Shown here: piece after piece, positions 36,696 through 50,669 of the stretch
Numbering within the stretch: the first letter of the stretch is position 1
Layout of the letters: every line of letters starts with the position of its first letter
Assembly: GCA_964346495.1 (NCBI GenBank)
Contig: CAYFUW010000001.1
Location: 47,383-111,382 of the forward strand
Source of the DNA: JBGZFC01 sp964346495
Lineage (GTDB): Bacteria; Bacteroidota; Bacteroidia; Bacteroidales; Dysgonomonadaceae
Length of the DNA: 64,000 nucleotides
Reading direction: 5' to 3'
Notes under the pieces: model-generated
What the model was told of the DNA's origin: nothing
Databases searched by the model: none
The model's input: the letters and a program-made list of their open reading frames with translations, nothing else
Made by a program: the position numbers and the translations under genes

Positions 36696-37676
36696 ATGAG
36701 CGAAAGATATATTCTAGATATTAAGAAATCGCTTCAGAAAGAGTTTGAGCAGTTTGATGTTTATATCAATCAAGCCTTGAAGAATGACAATAGACGTATT
36801 GCCGATATTATTGAACATTCTTTCAAAAAAGATGGTAAACGAATCAGACCTATGTTGGTTTTTTTGGTAGCAAAAGCATGTGGCAATGTTACTAAAAGTA
36901 CTTATCATGGGGCTGTTACGGTAGAGTTGCTACATACGGCAACACTTATTCATGATGATGTTGTTGATGAGTCGTTTACTCGTCGCGGACAACCATCTGC
37001 AAATGCTGTTTTCGATAATAAACGTTCTGTTTTGGCTGGTGATTATATTCTTTCGTCTGCATTACGTCAAAGTGTTGAAACCTCTAATCTCGAGGTAATA
37101 GCCATTATTTCACAGTTAGGGCAAAAATTAGCAGAAGGTGAATTAAATCAATACTCTCTTGTAAATGAGATAATTATTGATGAAGATGAGTATTTCAAAG
37201 TTATTGAATTGAAAACTGCTTCATTATTGGAAGCGTGCGCCAGAATTGGAGCAATAACTTCCGGTGCCGACACCAAAACTGTTGATAATTTCGGAAAAAT
37301 TGGCAATATTTTAGGTGTTGCTTTCCAAATTCGTGATGATATATTTGATTACTTTAATAACGATGTAGGTAAACCTACCGGCAACGATATTCGTGAAGGT
37401 AAAATTACGCTTCCGCTTATCTATGCACTTAATAATGCTCCTGCAAGAGACTCCGAAAAGATGAAGAAGATTATTAATGCAGGAGATTTTACTACCGAAA
37501 ATATCAATAAACTAATTGATTTTGCTAAACAACATGGTGGTATAGAGTATGCTCAAAAAACTAATGAGAGATTACTCAACGAAGCAGAGCAATTGCTCAA
37601 CCAGATAGTAGTAGGCAAAGAGTATAAAGAGATTTTTAGTTTGTTGATAATTTATCTGAAAAACAGGTCTTTTTAG
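36696..37676 (+). CDS. polyprenyl synthetase (trans-long-chain prenyl diphosphate synthase)
   Basis: 326 residues. The first aspartate-rich motif reads LIHDDVVDES and is followed by TRRGQPSAN. The second is QIRDDIFDYF. Further family features are KKDGKRIRPMLV and VGKPTGNDIREGKITLPLIY. It condenses isopentenyl diphosphate onto allylic primers. The length and sequence suit octaprenyl or longer products for the menaquinone side chain (IspB-like); the chain length cannot be read from this alone. Confidence 0.9.
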   Translation: MSERYILDIKKSLQKEFEQFDVYINQALKNDNRRIADIIEHSFKKDGKRIRPMLVFLVAKACGNVTKSTYHGAVTVELLHTATLIHDDVVDESFTRRGQPSANAVFDNKRSVLAGDYILSSALRQSVETSNLEVIAIISQLGQKLAEGELNQYSLVNEIIIDEDEYFKVIELKTASLLEACARIGAITSGADTKTVDNFGKIGNILGVAFQIRDDIFDYFNNDVGKPTGNDIREGKITLPLIYALNNAPARDSEKMKKIINAGDFTTENINKLIDFAKQHGGIEYAQKTNERLLNEAEQLLNQIVVGKEYKEIFSLLIIYLKNRSF

Positions 37677-37922
37677 AGACTTTTGTTTTTGCTTCTATAT
37701 TTCCCCAAATAGTAATTATGTAGAATAATTCCCCAAAAGTTAATTTTGAGGAATTAATATATGGGAACTTAACTAGTTTCTCCATATTTTTGAAGTGCAT
37801 TCTTTATTTTTAATAAATAGAGATTACGCGCATTGATTTTTTATTTTAATCCAACCAAAATTAAACTATGTTTTTGTCTTTTTCGTAGTGATTACGCGAA
37901 TTCAAAAGCATAGTTTTTCTTA

Positions 37923-37962
37923 TATATAGTTCTTGTTGAATAAATCCAACAAGAACTATATA
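37923..37962. terminator. long bidirectional terminator
   Basis: TATATAGTTCTTGTTG and CAACAAGAACTATATA make a perfect 16-bp stem with an 8-nt loop, between the convergent polyprenyl synthase and susD genes. The rest of the 37677-37995 spacer is AT-rich with a weak AAACTATG..CATAGTTT pairing and no gene. Confidence 0.75.
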
Positions 37963-37995
37963 AGTAAATTAGCAAAATTAGATTAACATCATAGG

Positions 37996-39741
37996 TTAAT
38001 TCCAGCCTGGATTTTGAGTTAAGTTTCCGTTTAGGACGATGTCTGCATTTGAGATAGGATAGAAATATTTCTTATCATCAAATACACGATTTTCATCATC
38101 TCGCCAGGTAACATGTCCTTTATCTCCTTCTGTTAATCTGGAAGAAACTCCGTTTATGATGTAATAGATAACTCCCGGTACCATTTCGGTAGGTGCTTTT
38201 TTAACGAAAGCCACATCAGGAGTTCCGTTTCCATCCAAGTCCATAGGAAGATCCATTGCAGGTACATAAATTCCTTTCCATGACATTTCGAGCAGATGTC
38301 CTTTTCTCCATCTTTTCAAGTCGTCAAATCTTAATCCTTCATAACATAGTTCTATACCTCTTTCTCTTCTGATTTCCATAAGATATTTATCTGAGATTTC
38401 GGGGAAATATACTTCTTGCAGATACGGGTCAACATCTGTTGGAATAGCTGGATTAACACCTGCACGTGTGCGAAGTACACCAATAGTTTTATCCCATACA
38501 CTTTCATCAAATTTTCCCAATTCAGCCATAGCTTCTGCGTAGTTTAGTAAAACTTCGGCATATCGTAATAGTGTTATTGAATTGTACGACTCTCCTACTC
38601 CATCCAATCTTTTATCATCTAAGCTGAATTTTAGGATATGATATCCTGTGAATGTATACCCGAAGTTGGGTGGTGCTGCACTTCCGTCACTTCTTTTGTA
38701 ACCCAATGACCTGATAGTTTGTGCTAAACGCGGGTCTCTATCTTGCATCTCATTTACAAATAGTATTTCGTCATAATTAGGTTTGTCTGTAAAGCGTGAA
38801 CCATCGGTCATTAAGTAGGTGTTAACGAACTGCTTGTTCAATCCCCAGCGAATACCATAAGTAGCACTATTAAATTTCCATGTAATATTATGCCATCTTC
38901 TGAGCGCATTGTTATATACCACAGCCAACATTATCTCTTCTGATACAGGATTTTCGCTAATGAATAATGTTCTATAGTCTGACTCAGGTTGTCCTGTTGA
39001 ATAGATTGTATATTTATTCGATTGCATTACTTTTTCAGCCGCGTCAGCAGCAGCTTCCAGGAATTTGTTGGCAGTATCTTGAAGTCCCAGATTGGTATGA
39101 TATTTTCTGAATGTTCCTTCGAATAAGCAGATTCTGGATTTCAAAGCAAGTGCAACTTGTCTTGTCATTGTAGAAGATGTTTTGTCTTTCGTGTCTCTAA
39201 TATGTTCTGCTGCAAAATTTAAATCAGCCAAAACAGAGTCCATTACTAATGTACGTGGATCACGTGGCTTATACAAATCTTCATCGTCAGGGTTTAGTGC
39301 TTTTGAATACCAGGGAACATCTCCATATCTAACCACTTTTTCGTAATAAAATTGAGCACGAAATGCTCTTGCAATGCCAATATAGTGATTCTTAATGTCT
39401 GAATCTATACCCTCGGCTGCCTGAGCTTTTTCAATAAAATAATTTATATTTCTTAAATTAGTCCAATTCCAAGATGGCTCATTTACAGAGCTATATGAAC
39501 CTGCTATAAATGCCGGAGAATTACTTTTTGATGTATATTCGCCCATTTCATCACTTGTCACAACATTTAATCCATTCGGAATCATTCTTTGATAGAAAGA
39601 GTTTGTGTACAGTTGCAAATCTTTTTCTGTTTTAAAAAATGTGCCGGGTGTAAGTTGATCAAAAGGTTCTTTATCCAGAAAGTCGCTACAAGCTCCTAAT
39701 CCAAGGATTAAAATAAATATTATTCTATATATATGTTTCAT
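37996..39741 (-). CDS. SusD/RagB family nutrient-binding lipoprotein
   Basis: 581 residues. The signal peptide ends with the lipobox GACSDFL (Cys18). DKEPFDQLTPGTFF is the usual SusD N-terminus. The TPR-rich body includes AIGIARAFRAQFYY-like sequence near residue 125, and LLRYAEVLLNYAEAMAELGK and RRERGIELCYEGLRFDDLKRW near the C-terminus. SusD caps the SusC channel on the cell surface and binds glycans or peptides. The stop and start of the pair are 12 bp apart. The adjoining susC is broken by a stop codon, so this protein may lack a working partner. Confidence 0.92.
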   Translation of the reverse strand: MKHIYRIIFILILGLGACSDFLDKEPFDQLTPGTFFKTEKDLQLYTNSFYQRMIPNGLNVVTSDEMGEYTSKSNSPAFIAGSYSSVNEPSWNWTNLRNINYFIEKAQAAEGIDSDIKNHYIGIARAFRAQFYYEKVVRYGDVPWYSKALNPDDEDLYKPRDPRTLVMDSVLADLNFAAEHIRDTKDKTSSTMTRQVALALKSRICLFEGTFRKYHTNLGLQDTANKFLEAAADAAEKVMQSNKYTIYSTGQPESDYRTLFISENPVSEEIMLAVVYNNALRRWHNITWKFNSATYGIRWGLNKQFVNTYLMTDGSRFTDKPNYDEILFVNEMQDRDPRLAQTIRSLGYKRSDGSAAPPNFGYTFTGYHILKFSLDDKRLDGVGESYNSITLLRYAEVLLNYAEAMAELGKFDESVWDKTIGVLRTRAGVNPAIPTDVDPYLQEVYFPEISDKYLMEIRRERGIELCYEGLRFDDLKRWRKGHLLEMSWKGIYVPAMDLPMDLDGNGTPDVAFVKKAPTEMVPGVIYYIINGVSSRLTEGDKGHVTWRDDENRVFDDKKYFYPISNADIVLNGNLTQNPGWN

Positions 39742-39753
39742 TGTTTCAAGGGT

Positions 39754-42700
39754 TTAAAAAGTTAAGTTTATTCCTATTGTATATGATTTCAACATTGGAT
39801 ATGCATATCCTTGACCTTGTCCGTTAGTAAGTTCTCCTTTCGGGTTTTCTATGATTTCGGGGTCAAAGTTTTCGGCATGTTTAAACAAGTTGGAGAAAGT
39901 AAGTAAATTATTTCCTGTTAAAAATATTCTTGCATTTTCGATATATAAAGGTTTCAGTATATTTTTAGGAACAGAATAGTCCAAGGTAATATTTTTTAAT
40001 CGTAAGTAACTTGCATCTTGTAGATATCTTGTTTGAGGAGCACCTAGTGAACGTCCTGTACCTAATGCTGTATAACCTCTGTATCTTGGGAAATATGCAT
40101 CCGGATTGTCTTCAGTCCAATAGTTATTCATCATGTAGGTTGGTTGATATCCGTAAGGTCTGTTGTATGGTCCATAGAACAGACCAGCTTCAGGACTAAA
40201 GTACCAATCTCTCTTACCCACACCCTGGAAAAATATAGTCAAGCCAAAATTATTCCAGTTAGAGGTGATGTTAACACCATATTGATAACGTGGAGATCTG
40301 TTTCCAATAATGCGTCTGTCTCCCGGATTGATAGCTGTATTGTCGCCTGCGTTAATCACACCGTCGTTATTAAGGTCGGCAAACTTTAAGTCACCTGCCA
40401 GCCACACTCTGTTGTTTGAGTTTTGAATAAAACTTTGGTCAGCATGATTTTGTACGTCCTCATCAGATGTGAAGAAGCCTAATGTTTCATATCCCCATAT
40501 TTCACCAATCTATTGTCCAACATAATATGTGCTTAAAAGTTTTTCTTCGTTGTTGAAACGGGTAATAAATGAACGGCTATCCCACAAAGAACCGGTTATA
40601 GAATAACTAAATGGTTTGTTTCCAAGTTGGAAAGAATCTCTCCATGTTAAAGCTAATTCCCATCCTTTGGTTGTCATATCGGCAAAGTTACCGTAAGGAA
40701 CTGCTGTTCCAAACACACTCGGAAGTGGTTTACCGGGTGTAAACATGTCCTTTGTATTTCGTTTATACCAGTCAAAAATCAATTCAAATTTATTTATGAG
40801 ATTAATATCCACACCAAAATTTAATGTGTTTGCTGTTTCCCAAGTTAATCCTTCAGGAATTACATCCGGCATTGATGTATATGTTTGTTGTACACCCTCA
40901 ATGATAACTCCTGTTCTTCCAACACCCATAGTTTCTAAAAATCTATAAGGGTCAACATTTCCATTTCCTAAAGAGCCGTAAGATGCTCTGAGTTTCAAGT
41001 TGTCAAGCCATTTTTTTGCTCCCGACATGAAAGGCTCTTCAGAAATTCTCCATCCGGCAGAAACTGATGGGAAAAATCCGAATCGTTGGTTTGCCGGAAA
41101 CTTCGATGAACCATCATATCGTCCGTTAGTTTCAAGCAGGTATCTACCTTTATAATTGTATGCCAATCTATAGAATAGTCCTAAGAAAGACCACTCTTTT
41201 CCACCTCCGTTAATTCTGTAGTTTAATCCATCCAACAGGTTGAAATCAGGTTTATTTTCGTCTAATATTCCATCTCGGGATAAATAAAGTTTCTTTTCGG
41301 CATATTTTTCTACGTTATATCCTAAAAGGAAATCGAAATCGTGTTTATCATTAAATATCTTACTGTATTCTCCTGTAATATTAGCTCCCTGATAAATGAT
41401 TTCTGTGTTGTAATATCTTAAAAGACTTCGCCCAAATCGTCTGATATCGCCAGGTGCAATACTGTAATCAATAAAGTTGTTAGCTCTGCTTTCTTTATCA
41501 CTTTTTGTAGTGTATGTGTAATCTCCCTTTAATACAAGAGAGTTGTCAAAAAGTCTGGCTGTTAAACCTGTAGTGGTTCTGAAGTCGTTGTATTTTTGCT
41601 CAGATCTGTTTTTGTTTTCCATATATGCAGCAACTCCGGTGTAAACAGCAGTATGCGTGTATGTTCCATCAGGGTTATAAAGAACAGCCATTGGGTAGCC
41701 CTGGTGTTCGAATTGTCTCCAGATGTTACCATCACCGTCTGAAAACATTGGGTAGCCATAATTGTAATTATTCAGCTCTGCATTTTCATGGAATAATAAC
41801 CAGTCTGTAATTTTTATATCTCCTTTAAGACGTAGGTTATATTTATGAAACTTATCTGAGTTGTAATTAAAAATACCATCCTGGAAATAGTAGCGACCAG
41901 AAGTTAGGAACTTCACTCTGTCTGATCCTCCTGATATACTTGCTGAGTGCTCGTTCGAGAAGATATTGTCTTTATTAATAATTTTATACCAGTCAGTATT
42001 TCTAAAATACTCGTATCTGCCTTTTTCTTCGTTGAAAACAACTTCCGGTAAATTTGGATTTTCCGCATGTTCTTTCAATGCTTCCAAATACTCCATTGAA
42101 AATGGATATATGTTATTTACCGAAATAGGGAATGAGTTGTAATCATACCAGGCAGAGAAAGCGTCTGCGAAGTTTTTAGCCCATTCATAACCGTTTGTTA
42201 TTACTTTAGGTGTTACTGTTCTTTGATTTAGCGAGTAGTTGCTGCTAATGTTTACCTGTATCTTATCTTTCTTTGCAGATTTTGTGGTAATTAATACAAC
42301 TCCAAAAGCTGCTCTGGAGCCATAAATTGCTGAAGAAGCAGCATCTTTTAATACGGATACACTTTCTATGTCGTTAGGGTTAACCATTGATGGGTCACCT
42401 TCGATACCGTCGATTAAAACCAAGGCTGAACCACCTGACCCAATTGATGTTTCACCTCTCACATTAAACGTTGCACTACGTGTAGGGCTTCCATCGACCA
42501 TACGTATATTTAAGTTCGGAATCATTCCTTGCAGACCTCGTGTTAAGCTTGGTAAAGGTCTGTTTTCCAAAACATCGCCTGATACCTGGCTAACTGCTCC
42601 GGTCAAGTTTACTTTTTTCTGAGTTCCGTAACCTACAACCACAACTTCGTCAAGTAACTCGGAATCTTCACGTAAGATAACATTCAATTCGCCTTTACCA

Positions 42701-42969
42701 CTCCAAACAATTTCCTGATCGGCGTAACCGATATAAGTAACAGTAATAGTGGCGTTTGGCTTAACATTTATTGAAAAACCTCCGTCAATATCTGTTATTG
42801 TTCCATTAGTAGTCCCTTTTTCGACTACGTTTACCCCAATTAGAGGGCTACCACTTGCATCTTTTACAGTTCCCTTAAGAGTAGATGTTTGTCCAAAAGC
42901 TTCTATCGGAAGAGAACAAAAGAGTAAAATCACACCAATAAAAAAGTGAGATAAATTAATTCTTGCCAT
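39754..42969 (-). pseudogene. SusC/RagA TonB-dependent receptor, interrupted by one in-frame TAG
   Basis: The reconstructed product is 1071 codons including the stop. It has a signal peptide, a carboxypeptidase-like plug extension (LKGTVKDASGSPLIGVNVVE), the SusC motif ELLDEVVVVGYGTQKK, a plug domain and a beta-barrel ending GQGYAYPMLKSYTIGINLTF. At 40510-40512 codon 820 is TAG, and the same frame resumes at once as IGEIWGYETLGFF, which is standard SusC sequence. One base change from AAG or CAG would explain it. The truncated product would lack the last barrel strands. No frameshift is involved. The specific substrate is unknown; no dedicated regulator or glycoside hydrolase is directly next to it. 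Confidence 0.88.
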
Positions 42970-43344
42970 AAAATTTCTTTTTGAGTTTTACATTAATTTT
43001 TTTAATAATCCATAAAAATTTTAGTGCAAAGAAATATTATTTTTGCTACGAATCTGTTTCTTTTCAATTAAGTTTTTGTGACTTTATCGATTGACATATT
43101 TAATAAAATCTCTGGATAAATGTATCAAAATATCATTATTTCCCTCTTTTTTATTATGATATTCAAGTTTTTGCAACATTGTTTTACTATATTGAAAGTG
43201 ATAATTGTAACAAAAGATTAACATTGATTTGTGATTTGCAATGTGTTAAAAAACATGTAGTTAAATATTAGTTAACTTGCGAATATATTAGTTTTAAGAT
43301 TAAGAATAGATTGTTTATATTAAACTGATAGCTTATAAACAAAA
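42970..43344. other. AT-rich upstream region of susC, no gene
   Basis: This 375-bp stretch between the susC start and the Hsp20 terminator holds no open frame that I can support. It must include the susC promoter, but I found no sequence matching both promoter elements. A weak hairpin (TTGTTTAT at 43311-43318 with ATAAACAA at 43335-43342) is present. Confidence 0.4.
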
Positions 43345-43370
43345 AAATCACTCCCATTCGAGAGTGATTT
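43345..43370. terminator. terminator of the Hsp20 gene
   Basis: AATCACTC and GAGTGATT form an 8-bp stem with A-run before and T-run after, 25 bp downstream of the Hsp20 stop codon on the minus strand. Confidence 0.75.
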
Positions 43371-43394
43371 TTTGTCCTATATATTCATTGTTTA

Positions 43395-43823
43395 TTATTG
43401 AATATCAATTTGTTTTGCTTTTGGAGCTTCAACTTCCTTCATAGTGGGGATGTTTACTGTTAATACTCCATTTTCAACTTTTGCAGAAATCTCGTCTTTC
43501 TCGATATTTTCCGGCAAAATCATTTTGCGAGTGAATTGTGAGTACGAAAATTCGCGTCTTAAATAAGTTCCTCTGCTTTCGTCTTTTTCTTCAGATTCTC
43601 TTTTCTTTTCGAAGCATATAACCAAGTTGTTCTCTTCGTCAACCGTTACACTACAATCTTCTTTGGTCATGCCCGGTGCTGCTACTTCAACAATAAATCC
43701 GTCATCATTTTGCTGAATATTAACTGCAGGAACCGATTTGTTTTGATTCTCTACCCATTCGTTACCTAAAAAGTCATTAAAAACACTTGGCAACCAGCTA
43801 TTTGCTCTTCTAATAATTGTCAT
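43395..43823 (-). CDS. Hsp20/alpha-crystallin family small heat-shock protein
   Basis: 142 residues. The alpha-crystallin domain (about 35-130) begins VPAVNIQQNDDGFIVEVAAP and has the typical GVLTVNIP end motif; the tail KAPKAKQIDIQ-like segment contains the I-x-I sequence needed for oligomer contacts. It would hold unfolded proteins in the cytoplasm. It is a single gene between a terminator and the phosphoesterase region and is unrelated in function to the SusCD pair. Confidence 0.92.
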   Translation of the reverse strand: MTIIRRANSWLPSVFNDFLGNEWVENQNKSVPAVNIQQNDDGFIVEVAAPGMTKEDCSVTVDEENNLVICFEKKRESEEKDESRGTYLRREFSYSQFTRKMILPENIEKDEISAKVENGVLTVNIPTMKEVEAPKAKQIDIQ

Positions 43824-43996
43824 AATATATTTCCTTTCTCTATTTTTAAATTAATGTTCTTGTTTTACACTAATATATAATCAAACATTGTGCCGATGGT
43901 TTTTTTCTTTTTTTTGAATAAAAACAAGCCATATTGACATCAAAACAGGCTGTTTGATCGATTATTAAGAGAGGAAATTATGCCAATATGTCACTT

Positions 43997-45562
43997 TTAT
44001 AATATACGATATGTTCTTTTTCCAAAATGAGTTTTACCGTATCTGTCGGTTGCTTTTACCTCTATTGTGTGAGTTCCGGGTTCCAATTCCAATTGAAGAG
44101 CACCACTCCATAAATGTGTACAATTTTCGGGATTAGAAGGACGGCGACCGGGTAGTAGCTCTTCGGTAAAGTCCCATTCGGCTAATTTTGTTAGATAATT
44201 TGGATCATACATTTCAATATAACTCATTTTACGCCACTCCCCATTATCTATACGGTACTCTACTTGATCGTTCGGACTACCCATAAAGAAGTTTACGTAA
44301 ATTTGTGCTGTTGTTCTTCCCTTATGTGGAACTACCTTTGGTGCATATATATTCATTTGATACTCAGCTTCTCTACCTGATACACGATAATCTACATCGT
44401 ATTTGTTTCCATTAATATTCAGGATTGCATATCCTTGTGGTGTACCATCATGCATAGTAGCATCGGGAAGTCCGTTTTCATCCATTTTTCCGGAGTACCA
44501 GTCGCCTGAAGTTGTACCTACATTGTATTCGTGTAGAGGCTTCGAGCCTTTCCATCCGTGTACTTCTGTATATTCAAGTTGTTCCTGATAGTGTGTGTGA
44601 GCAGATAAAACCAGTACATTTTCATAATCTTTCAGCAAATCAAATATGCTTTCACGATCTGTTAAGTTATAATAGTATCCGCTATTATCTTTCATATTAA
44701 TATGTTGAGCTAAAATTACCAGTTTATCTTTATCTACAAACTTAAGATTGTTTTCAACAAACTTCAACTAATCCTCACGATATCCGCCCCAGTATCCATT
44801 TCCATCGCGAGGGTCAGGATATAGAATATTATCAAGAATAATAAAATGTACTTTTCCGTAATTAAACGAGTAATTTGCACTTCCGAAATTGCGTTCAAAA
44901 GTTTCGTCCGATAGTTCATCAGTCGTAGCATCGTAATTCATATCGTGATTGCCCATAACGTTGTACCAAGGTAGTTGCAGATGGCGCATGCTCTCTTTAT
45001 ATGGAGTGTGTAGAGTAAGATTATCTCCAACTATATCGCCTAAACTAATACCGAAAAGAGTGTTATCTTTTGTCTCTACATCTTGTACAACTTTTCGTGT
45101 AAAATAGTCGATATCATCCATAGAGTAGGGTTGAGGGTCTCCAAAGAGCATAGCGCTAAAATTTTCCGGTTCGTCATATTTATAAAGAGCGAAATCAATC
45201 GATTTTGGCAAATCTCCTGTTGGAGCAACGCCTTTGTATGTAAACGATTCAGGAGAACCTTTTGGTTTGTGGTGATAATAAAATTGTGGTATAAAGTCTT
45301 CATCAACAGGTGTTTTATAACCCGATGGTTTTATTACAAAAATTGTATTATCATCTGAAACCGGAATTGAGTAAAAGCCTTTTGAGTCAGTTAAAACAAC
45401 ATCTACGCCATTTGATACGGCTACATTAGGAATGCCAGCCTCACGACGATCTTTACGTCCGTTTCGATTAGCATCATCATACACATAACCTTTAGCAATC
45501 TGTTGTGAAAACGCTGTAAAGGTGATAAATAAAGCAACTAAGGTAATTAAATTTTTCTTCAT
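43997..45562 (-). pseudogene. secreted calcineurin-like phosphoesterase, interrupted by one in-frame TAG
   Basis: The combined frame is 521 codons plus the stop. A signal peptide (to AFSQ) and an N-terminal Ig-like MetallophosN domain (KGYVYDDANRNGRKDRREAG) precede the metallophosphatase core: GDPQPY, GDIVGDN, GNHDMNYDA and SAHTHYQEQ supply the metal ligands. A C-terminal beta domain (MetallophosC) ends FGKRTYRIL. The codon at 44768-44770 is TAG, between GYRED and LKFVENNLKFV. Relatives usually have Gln there, so CAG to TAG is likely. The N-terminal half would lack the last histidine ligands. The substrate is unknown; these are predicted periplasmic or surface phosphodiesterases. Confidence 0.85.
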
Positions 45563-45623
45563 TTGATTTTTAATTTTTTAGATTATTCCAAAAACTACTA
45601 ATTCAAGAATAGATAGTAGTAAG

Positions 45624-45631
45624 CAAAGATA
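45624..45631 (-). promoter_or_regulatory. -7 promoter element of the phosphoesterase gene
   Basis: Minus-strand TATCTTTG, 62 bp before the start codon. No TTG at proper distance was found. Confidence 0.4.
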
Positions 45632-45725
45632 CATTTTATTTACTACAAAGTTGTTTCATTTATATTAAGAATCTAATGATTTGTAGAGGTTTGACTTTCT
45701 GTGTGATATCAAATAGTAAAGAAAA

Positions 45726-45757
45726 AAACCGCGAGAGAAATTGATTCTCTAGCGGTT
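45726..45757 (-). terminator. terminator of the beta-galactosidase gene
   Basis: AAACCGC and GCGGTTT with inner GAGAGAA/TTCTCT pairing form a long stem with T-rich sequence on the minus strand. Confidence 0.75.
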
Positions 45758-45779
45758 TATTCTTTATATTTTATCAATT

Positions 45780-49190
<3,411 letters not shown>

Positions 49191-49213
49191 TTATATAATA
49201 GGTAAGTAATTTT

Positions 49214-50080
49214 CTAGTCAGTTATCTCTTTGAGTAATATATTTGCTAAACGACTTGTTCCGATACGGAATAGAGTAGGGGAGAGCCACTCTTTGCCCAA
49301 AATCTCTTTTACAATAGTGTAATATTTAACAGCATCTTCTACAGATGAAACGCCACCAGAGACTTTAATACCTACTCTGTTTTTTGTTTTATTGTAGTAC
49401 GATTTTATAGCATGACACATCGTGTAAACTGCTTCCAAAGATGCTCCCGGATAAACTTTTCCGGTAGATGTTTTCAGGAAATCGGCACCACTGTATAGCG
49501 ATAAAACTGATGCTCGATGTATATCGGCAACCGATTTAAGAGCACCTGTTTCCAAAATCACTTTTAGAGTGGCTCCGTGGCATACATCTTTTATTTCATC
49601 AATCTCTTCGCACATCTCTTCGTACTCTTCATTTAGAAAAAGACCTAAATTGAGTACTATATCTATTTCGTCAGCACCGTCGGCGACTGCAAGAGCGGTT
49701 TCGGCTATTTTTACTTCGGTAAACGTTTGCGATGCAGGAAATCCACCTGATACTGCAGCAATACGCACATCTGCCGTTAAAGCTTCTTTCACGGTTGCTA
49801 CGAAGTTAGGATAGACACAGATAGCTGCAACGTTATCTATTTCGGGGTTTGAGCCATCGAAATCGTTCACTTTTTCAGTGAATCTCCATACATCCTCTTT
49901 TGTGTCGGTTATATTGAGAGTAGTTAAGTCGATGCACGAATATAGCATTTTATACACTTCCTGTGTATTGTTTTCGTCGAATTTTTCCGATAACAACTTA
50001 TTTACTTTTTCAGAAACCTCTTTATCTGAAAATACAAAAGGATGATTTTCAATAGCTTTATTGTATTTGTTTTCTTCCAT
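49214..50080 (-). CDS. deoC: deoxyribose-phosphate aldolase
   Basis: 288 residues, the long Bacteroidales form. The Schiff-base lysine is in DFLKTSTGKVYPGAS, and the second active-site lysine is in RVGIKVSGGVSSVEDA. CIDLTTLN and AAICVYPNFVATVK are conserved. It cleaves 2-deoxyribose-5-phosphate to glyceraldehyde-3-phosphate and acetaldehyde in deoxynucleoside breakdown. It is the last gene of the leftward cluster that begins with mnmG. Confidence 0.93.
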   Translation of the reverse strand: MEENKYNKAIENHPFVFSDKEVSEKVNKLLSEKFDENNTQEVYKMLYSCIDLTTLNITDTKEDVWRFTEKVNDFDGSNPEIDNVAAICVYPNFVATVKEALTADVRIAAVSGGFPASQTFTEVKIAETALAVADGADEIDIVLNLGLFLNEEYEEMCEEIDEIKDVCHGATLKVILETGALKSVADIHRASVLSLYSGADFLKTSTGKVYPGASLEAVYTMCHAIKSYYNKTKNRVGIKVSGGVSSVEDAVKYYTIVKEILGKEWLSPTLFRIGTSRLANILLKEITD

Positions 50081-50119
50081 TATATATTTGTTTATTTATA
50101 AGGCTGATATATTATAATA

Positions 50120-50659
50120 TTATCTGCTGTTAATTTTTAATTTTTTGTTTTCCCAGTTTTGAAACTTATTCGCAAAGAAAAATGCAGGAATGAAACTTAA
50201 AACGGTTGCAATAATACCTATTATTGTCAATAAAATCAACTTCTCGGAGCTTATTTCTGTAAATTTAATAAATCGTATAAATGTATATATGCAATATGGC
50301 ATTGTAAGCAACGAAGTTATTATGACTGGAACATATTTTTGATAACTTATCCATTGTACTATATGCACAAATAGATGAATTGTATAAGCCATAAAAGCTG
50401 CGAACCATAATGAATAATTATTGATATAGAGTGAGATAACAGTCGCTGCCGATATTAATATAAATTCATGCATTATAGCTATTGCAAATGCCGATGTGGA
50501 AAGGTCAAACAAACGTTTCTTTACCATAAATTGTTCCACTTTTGGGGAGCGGATTTTTAGTTCTTCTCTATTATTTGCAAGCCATGGTTTGAACATGATA
50601 ATCTCTTCAAAATCATGAATCATAAAAATGATAGGCAGCAAGGCTATTAATAGTTTCAT
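50120..50659 (-). CDS. HXXEE domain-containing membrane protein
   Basis: 179 residues with four to five membrane segments. HDFEE near residue 15 gives the HxxEE signature, and MHEF and HLFVHIVQW supply further histidines typical of the family. The biochemical function of HXXEE proteins is unknown. It lies between the mazG-like gene and deoC, which are usually adjacent in relatives, so it may be a local insertion. Its start is 10 bp after the mazG-like stop. Confidence 0.75.
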   Translation of the reverse strand: MKLLIALLPIIFMIHDFEEIIMFKPWLANNREELKIRSPKVEQFMVKKRLFDLSTSAFAIAIMHEFILISAATVISLYINNYSLWFAAFMAYTIHLFVHIVQWISYQKYVPVIITSLLTMPYCIYTFIRFIKFTEISSEKLILLTIIGIIATVLSFIPAFFFANKFQNWENKKLKINSR

Positions 50660-50669
50660 ATTAAGATTA

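Noticed and set aside
40510..44770. TAG read as glutamine, as in some Bacteroidales phages
   Set aside because: Many intact chromosomal genes in the window end properly at TAG, and the other two interrupted genes have TAA and TGA. No suppressor tRNA was seen.
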